Part shown: positions 7,301 to 10,263 of the stretch, one piece after another
How positions within the stretch are numbered: position 1 is the first letter of the stretch
How the letters are laid out: every line of letters starts with the position of its first letter
Source: Chitinophagales bacterium
Lineage (GTDB): Bacteria > Bacteroidota > Bacteroidia > Chitinophagales > BACL12
Reading direction: 5' to 3'
NCBI GenBank assembly: GCA_014380545.1
Contig: JACMJP010000480.1
Span: 1-10,263, forward strand
Length of the DNA: 10,263 nt
Program-made: the position numbers and the translations under genes
The notes under the pieces: model-generated
Databases searched by the model: none
Seen by the model: only the letters and a program-made list of their open reading frames with translations
Told to the model about the DNA's origin: nothing

Positions 7301-8373
7301 TTTTTGTTTCTGATACTTTATTATTTCAACAACAACATCCCGGAATAAATTATTTAGGACCCGTGGGTTTTAATCTGAGTAACAATTCTGATTATATTAA
7401 AATATTTAATGACAGAAGTGAATTAAAAGTACAAATGTTATATGCTGATTCATCACCCTGGCCACTTGGCGCAAATGGAGAAGGAAGAACGCTCGAATTA
7501 ATTGATGCTGCTATTGATTTGAATAATCCGGATAACTGGTTTGATGGGTGTATTGGCGGCTCACCCGGTGAAGCATATACTTCATGTAATGATGCTATTA
7601 TTATTTCGGAAATAAATTATAATTCAATAGATACTGCTAATAGTGAAGATTGGATTGAAATTAGAAATATTAGTGAAACAGCAATTGATATTGGAGGATG
7701 GAAATTTATGGATGATAGTATTGGCACTGAACACGAATATTATGTTCCTTCACCAAAAATAATTTTACCACATACAAATTATATTCTTGCGCAAAATGAT
7801 TTTGCTTTTGAAACACAACATACTGATATAACAAATTATAACGGACCGTTTGGTTTTAACTTAAATGGAGGAGGAGAGTGGCTTCGTTTATACGACACCA
7901 CAGGAATATTACGAAACAGCATACATTATGATGATGACCTGCCATGGAATACAGGTGCAGATGGAAATGGTTATACACTTGAATTAATTGATTCGCTCGG
8001 TAAAATGAATGAAGCAGATAACTGGACAATCATTTGTCCGCAGGGTTCACCGGGAGAATATGCTTCAACTCCCTGTTATGATACAGTAGTTATTGATACA
8101 ACAGATAATATTCTTTCAGAGGAAATAATGTTTCTATCATTATCTCCAAATCCGGCATCTGATTTTACAATATTGACTATTCAAGATTTGCAGGCAGAAA
8201 ATATAACAATTGAATTAATGGATATTAATGGAACATTGCGACAAAATATTTATGAAGGAAAATTAAATGCGGAACAATATATAATTTCTACAAAGAATCT
8301 TCCAACAGGTATTTATTTTATTTCTGTTATAACAGATCAGGGGAGGAGTTTAATGAAGTTTGTGAAGGAATAG
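4348..8373 (+). CDS. Secreted CotH-kinase multidomain protein with lamin-tail domains and T9SS sorting domain
   Basis: This is a 1341-residue exported protein. The order is: signal peptide 1-20 (THA|QIV); lamin-tail domain 1, about 22-95, apparently resumed at about 285-350; an inserted module, about 95-285, with DYDDGFVAYLNG; chitobiase-C-like domain, about 366-445; CotH kinase domain, about 448-800; InlB-type repeat, about 840-917 (ITAVANTGYTFDHW); lamin-tail domains 2 (922-1077) and 3 (1082-1245), which are internal repeats; T9SS type A domain, 1262-1341. CotH signatures include KSFRI (515-519), YLRNGS (549-554), FLNGEYWGLYELRDK (587-601), NADWPWNNIK (684-693) and DVEWGLG (710-716). CotH of Bacillus is an atypical kinase that phosphorylates spore coat proteins; here the target is unknown. 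D686 and D710 are the best candidates for catalytic and metal-binding acids. The protein probably acts at or outside the cell surface. Confidence 0.92.
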   Translation: MQRLLLLASTLYFSFTYTHAQIVINEASNRNASQILDEDGDYEDWFELYNAGSDAINLNNYTITDDSLVLNKWIFPNIILNPANYLLVYASGKNRMPDLTTDHWEMPVDENISWSYIIPDATIPADWMENYFDVSSWASGKAGIGYGDADDTTIVADATIAQYLRYEFEITDTSKITDAIFNLDYDDGFVAYLNGNAIAWNGVDPFSAYNNTSYIDHEAVMYAGYAPEQFFMDAATIHTYLIEGINVLAVEVHNVSPGSSDLTARPFLSFGINTADVIWDADLPIWFNTFYSGTNLHTNFKIGTGGEKLFLSNDAGDIIDKLLVDDLETDFSIGRKTDGNDTIQIFAVATPGASNGLSSSYEGYVGTPTFTLGAGFYDGTIKVALNAPAGDVSVYYTLNGEIPTTDDYIYSDSITVSATTVIKARCFDNTNVLLPGKTITNTFFIDETIEVPVISITTNNNNLYGWEGIYDNWWTDWKKPCYIEYFDSVHFNAFEQNSGIKIDGGAGGSRSLAQKSFRIEPDNGVYGDGTLNYPIIPRLWYVNEYETFYLRNGSNMSNVLPYKDAFMTRTADGTLNEHMAYTPIVVFLNGEYWGLYELRDKLDEPHFDHAHNVDPENLDLLSLSYWYGSVMRTLSGSDSDWIEMRDYLTYYPTPEDSDFFDIANQYLDVYQFADYLIGETYLGNADWPWNNIKIWRDRGGDNKWKYGLIDVEWGLGYYAWTNAYSDMINYLLYNNSNIEPFYALKQNERFRNYFINRYADLMNTTFLYDRMEAMEDTIFNEVNGELPRQWEKWWGGALADQIATFNDYRFGLLDDLAIRTENVRTHIESNFYLDGQVELTLDVFPLEAGKIKISTLTIYDMPWSGVYFDGVPVTITAVANTGYTFDHWSVNDFIVDTVNASFTNNITSDQLFTAYFSGEAANEEITISEINYNSEASVNSGDWFEIYNYGDATVNISSWKIQDSDPLHSYVIPENIFIAPESRIVFVSDTLLFQQQHPGINYLGPVGFNLSNNSDYIKIFNDRSELKVQMLYADSSPWPLGANGEGRTLELIDAAIDLNNPDNWFDGCIGGSPGEAYTSCNDAIIISEINYNSIDTANSEDWIEIRNISETAIDIGGWKFMDDSIGTEHEYYVPSPKIILPHTNYILAQNDFAFETQHTDITNYNGPFGFNLNGGGEWLRLYDTTGILRNSIHYDDDLPWNTGADGNGYTLELIDSLGKMNEADNWTIICPQGSPGEYASTPCYDTVVIDTTDNILSEEIMFLSLSPNPASDFTILTIQDLQAENITIELMDINGTLRQNIYEGKLNAEQYIISTKNLPTGIYFISVITDQGRSLMKFVKE

Positions 8374-8383
8374 TATTTCTAAC

Positions 8384-8851
8384 ATGCTGAATATTAAGAA
8401 ACACCCATATAGTTTATTTTTATTTGCAGTTGTTTTTCTTTCGCCAATTTCATTTATTCAAATAGCAAATCATGCTATAGATGTAGAACTTCATGACACA
8501 TACTTTATAATCTCAGGTAAACATGCTATCTGGTTAGTCGATATTATTTTTATTTTTTTGTGGTTCATTTATTTTACATTGAGGAAAATTATTTGGTCAA
8601 TATTGTTGACATGGTTACATGTCTTAGTTACTATTGGATTTCTTTTTATAATACTTTTCCCTTTCTCCAATTTCTTTAATCTCCCTAAAAGATATGATAG
8701 TGAAGCAGGATATGAAACAGTAGCATTCTATGGCGATATAAATAGAATTGTTTCAATTTTCGCTATTGTTTTATTTTTTACTCAAATGCTTTTTATAATA
8801 AATATTATTGTTGGAGTGATATTAAAAACTAAAAACTCCGATAATAAATAA
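8384..8851 (+). CDS. Small four-helix membrane protein with a cytochrome oxidase subunit I-like motif
   Basis: This is a 155-residue protein with about four hydrophobic helices (roughly 10-28, 48-66, 72-94 and 120-147) and a short hydrophilic loop at 98-120. Residues 32-47 read IDVELHDTYFIISGKH. This resembles the start of helix X in heme-copper oxidase subunit I, LD..LHDTYYVVAHFH. Aligned, H37 and D38 match the Mg2+-site His-Asp pair and H47 matches the low-spin heme ligand. The high-spin heme histidine is replaced by G45. The rest of the oxidase fold, including the CuB histidines, is absent, so it is not an oxidase. It starts 10 bases after the CotH gene and may share its transcript. The function is unknown. 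Confidence 0.75.
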   Translation: MLNIKKHPYSLFLFAVVFLSPISFIQIANHAIDVELHDTYFIISGKHAIWLVDIIFIFLWFIYFTLRKIIWSILLTWLHVLVTIGFLFIILFPFSNFFNLPKRYDSEAGYETVAFYGDINRIVSIFAIVLFFTQMLFIINIIVGVILKTKNSDNK

Positions 8852-8883
8852 CCGCCTTCATCCGATACTCTTCTTCGAATCTT

Positions 8884-9861
8884 TTACTCCTCCACCCTTC
8901 CTTTAATCTTATCTCCACTTTTATAAGAAGCATCAACCTCCTGCATTTCTTTTAGCTCTTCTTCTGTCCAGGGTTTTAATGTTATACCACTCAGATCGGG
9001 TTTTCCTGCATTTATCCATGCTGTGAACCAGAAGCTGCCGAGATTAATAATTGTTTCCCGCATGCGTCTTTCAACCATGTTGTCAATTAGTGTATTATAA
9101 GTAAGTGTATATTCTTTTGAATAAGTGCGCACAGTAGTTTGTCCTCTTGTTTCGTAACTGTATTTTCTATCGGCAGGAAATTCAGTATTTAATTGTGCTT
9201 CAAAATTTAAAACTGTATCGCTCATGAGGTTACTCATCAAAACAATATCCCATATTTTTTTATTTATATCAGGAATATATTCTGCAGTGCCAACAACATA
9301 ATCATATTTCTCCCCAAGCAATTCAGGAATTCTGGACTCCCAAAATGCATGAATGCCATGCTGATTCGTTAATTGTCCGTTATAATTTTCATTACAATGC
9401 AGAGGCACATGTGCATCAGCAATATAATGTCCGAGCTCTGCAGTTGTTTTTAGGATCTTATTTGCATCTTTTGCTTTCATTGCATCAGAGAGCCAAAACA
9501 TCATACGTTCAATATGCCATGGAACAATCCCATAAGCCTGCAAAGTGTCTTCAGGATATTTAATAATGGCATCATTCCATTTGTGCGGCAACGCTGAAAA
9601 AGGATAAGTACCAAAATGTGTCAGATCAATATAATGTTTTGGTGCTTCACCTTCCACCGCATATCTTCTTTTATCCGGATCAACAGCATGTTCAGCTATA
9701 TAATCTGCATGCGGTTTATAAAATGCAAATAATTCCTGCGGCAAAGTAAATAATGCCATGTGGTTAATTCTCTGATGCGCCCAAAAACCCCAGGGAGCAG
9801 ATGCAGATTTAGCGTAAAGAATACTAAAGGAGAAGAATAATATAGTAATTATCTTTTTCAT
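8884..9861 (-). CDS. Exported S1/P1 nuclease / zinc-dependent phospholipase C family hydrolase
   Basis: This is a 325-residue protein with an N-terminal signal peptide, so it is probably periplasmic or secreted. All nine trinuclear-zinc ligands can be placed: W24, H29, D61, H76, H145, D149, H155, H171 and E175. Spacings (W+5 H, D+15 H, H+4 D, D+6 H, H+4 acid) equal those I know for P1 nuclease (W1, H6, D45, H60, H116, D120, H126, H149, D153). The last acid is Glu, as in Bacillus phospholipase C. Conserved stretches include WGFWAHQRIN, GHYIADAHVPLH and GIHAFWES. The enzyme likely cleaves phosphodiester bonds in nucleic acid or phospholipid; sequence alone does not settle which. The frame extends to an ATG at 9900, but the ATG at 9861 starts a proper signal peptide (MKKIITILFF). 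Confidence 0.88.
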   Translation of the reverse strand: MKKIITILFFSFSILYAKSASAPWGFWAHQRINHMALFTLPQELFAFYKPHADYIAEHAVDPDKRRYAVEGEAPKHYIDLTHFGTYPFSALPHKWNDAIIKYPEDTLQAYGIVPWHIERMMFWLSDAMKAKDANKILKTTAELGHYIADAHVPLHCNENYNGQLTNQHGIHAFWESRIPELLGEKYDYVVGTAEYIPDINKKIWDIVLMSNLMSDTVLNFEAQLNTEFPADRKYSYETRGQTTVRTYSKEYTLTYNTLIDNMVERRMRETIINLGSFWFTAWINAGKPDLSGITLKPWTEEELKEMQEVDASYKSGDKIKGRVEE

Positions 9862-9877
9862 ATTTTCTTTTGAGGTT

Positions 9878-9892
9878 CTCACTTCGGGTGAG
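9878..9892 (-). other. Small hairpin in the leader of the S1/P1-type gene
   Basis: CTCAC (9878-9882), TTCGG and GTGAG (9888-9892) form a 5-bp stem 16 bases before the ATG at 9861. It lies between the aminotransferase stop and this gene. It is too short to call a terminator, and no T tract follows on the minus strand. Confidence 0.3.
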
Positions 9893-9909
9893 GGTCTCAA
9901 TAATTTGTA

Positions 9910-10263
9910 TCAATTGAAAGCCTTACTTTCAGTGAGACCTTCAACAATCATTTCACATGCGAATGTAATCTCTTCTTGTGAAATAATTAAAGGGGGCGCA
10001 ATGCGCAAACAATTGTCAGCAAATAAAAACCAGTCAACAAGAAGCCCCTGATTGTTGCTTTTATCAGAGTGCCCATGGCTGGTGTCCTCGCCAACCATCA
10101 ATAATTTTTTAATTAATGAAAAATTAATATTACTATTCTCAAACTCCAGAGCAATCATTAATCCTTCACTCCTGAATGATTTTATTTTCGGATGAATTAA
10201 CTGCGATTTAAATAATTGAGATTTCTTTTCAACTTCGGAAGTAATGTTTTTTTCAACTAAGAC
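9910..10263 (-). CDS. Class III aminotransferase (ornithine/acetylornithine type), C-terminal part (cut by window edge)
   Basis: The frame is open to the right edge, giving the last 117 residues of a protein whose family usually has about 400. An internal ATG at 10158 would give only 82 residues and is not the real start. The visible part has HPKIKSFRSEGLMIALEFE, then GLLVDWFLFADNCLRIAPPL and IISQEEI. This is the typical C-terminal small domain of class III PLP-dependent transaminases, where the arginine of LRIAPPL is strongly conserved. The PLP-binding lysine lies outside the window. Substrate specificity (ornithine, acetylornithine or other omega-amino donors) cannot be decided from this fragment. 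The gene ends 48 bases before the S1/P1-type gene on the same strand, so the two may be co-transcribed, though no functional link is obvious. Confidence 0.85.
   Translation of the reverse strand, partial: VLVEKNITSEVEKKSQLFKSQLIHPKIKSFRSEGLMIALEFENSNINFSLIKKLLMVGEDTSHGHSDKSNNQGLLVDWFLFADNCLRIAPPLIISQEEITFACEMIVEGLTESKAFN

Noticed and set aside
8852..8883. Search for a bidirectional terminator between the convergent genes
   Set aside because: The 32-bp gap contains no inverted repeat with a T tract that I can see.
9862..9900. Upstream ATG at 9900 for the S1/P1-type protein
   Set aside because: The 13 extra residues are polar and sit ahead of a normal signal peptide starting at 9861; they cover the hairpin-containing leader.

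Overview
This is an AT-rich window from a member of the Bacteroidota. The clearest sign is four predicted exported proteins that carry, or by homology should carry, the type IX secretion system (T9SS) type A C-terminal sorting domain ending in KFVKQ or KFVKE. One promoter candidate fits the Bacteroidota -33/-7 consensus (TTG then TAnnTTTG), another matches only its -7 element, and most genes lack an obvious Shine-Dalgarno sequence. The housekeeping genes at the edges also look Bacteroidota-like. I cannot assign a genus; a Chitinophagales or Saprospirales-type environmental bacterium is a guess.

Positions 1-2978 (minus strand) hold a tandem family of three related secreted proteins. Each begins with the same leader pattern (K-L-x-x-YSAL ... 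A/G-Q-I/V-I/V-YTD). The two complete members then have an acidic calcium-loop-like motif, a YGW(I/V)RM ... IKDYAY segment, a cysteine-containing fibronectin type III domain and a T9SS sorting domain. The two leftmost genes are 10 bp apart and look co-transcribed. The third is separated from them by a hairpin terminator. A second hairpin with the same 14-base arm lies upstream of the third gene, downstream of the transketolase gene.

Positions 3287-4132 (minus) encode the N-terminal, thiamine-diphosphate-binding half of a split transketolase. Its pyrimidine/C-terminal partner is not next to it.

Positions 4348-8851 (plus, divergent from transketolase) hold a 1341-residue secreted multidomain CotH-kinase protein. 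It has three lamin-tail domains, one apparently interrupted by an inserted module, a chitobiase-C-like domain, an InlB-like repeat and a T9SS tail. Ten bases later comes a small four-helix membrane protein with a short motif strikingly like helix X of cytochrome c oxidase subunit I.

Positions 8884-10263 (minus, convergent with the previous pair) hold an exported S1/P1-nuclease/zinc phospholipase C-type enzyme with all nine expected metal ligands. Upstream of it is the C-terminal end of a class III aminotransferase, probably of the ornithine/acetylornithine type.

I found no CRISPR array, tRNA, rRNA, insertion sequence or phage gene. Overall the window is an ordinary chromosomal region rich in cell-surface and secreted proteins. 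The most unusual items are the oxidase-motif membrane protein, the interrupted lamin-tail domain and the paired terminator-like hairpins. None of these amounts to a demonstrated new system.
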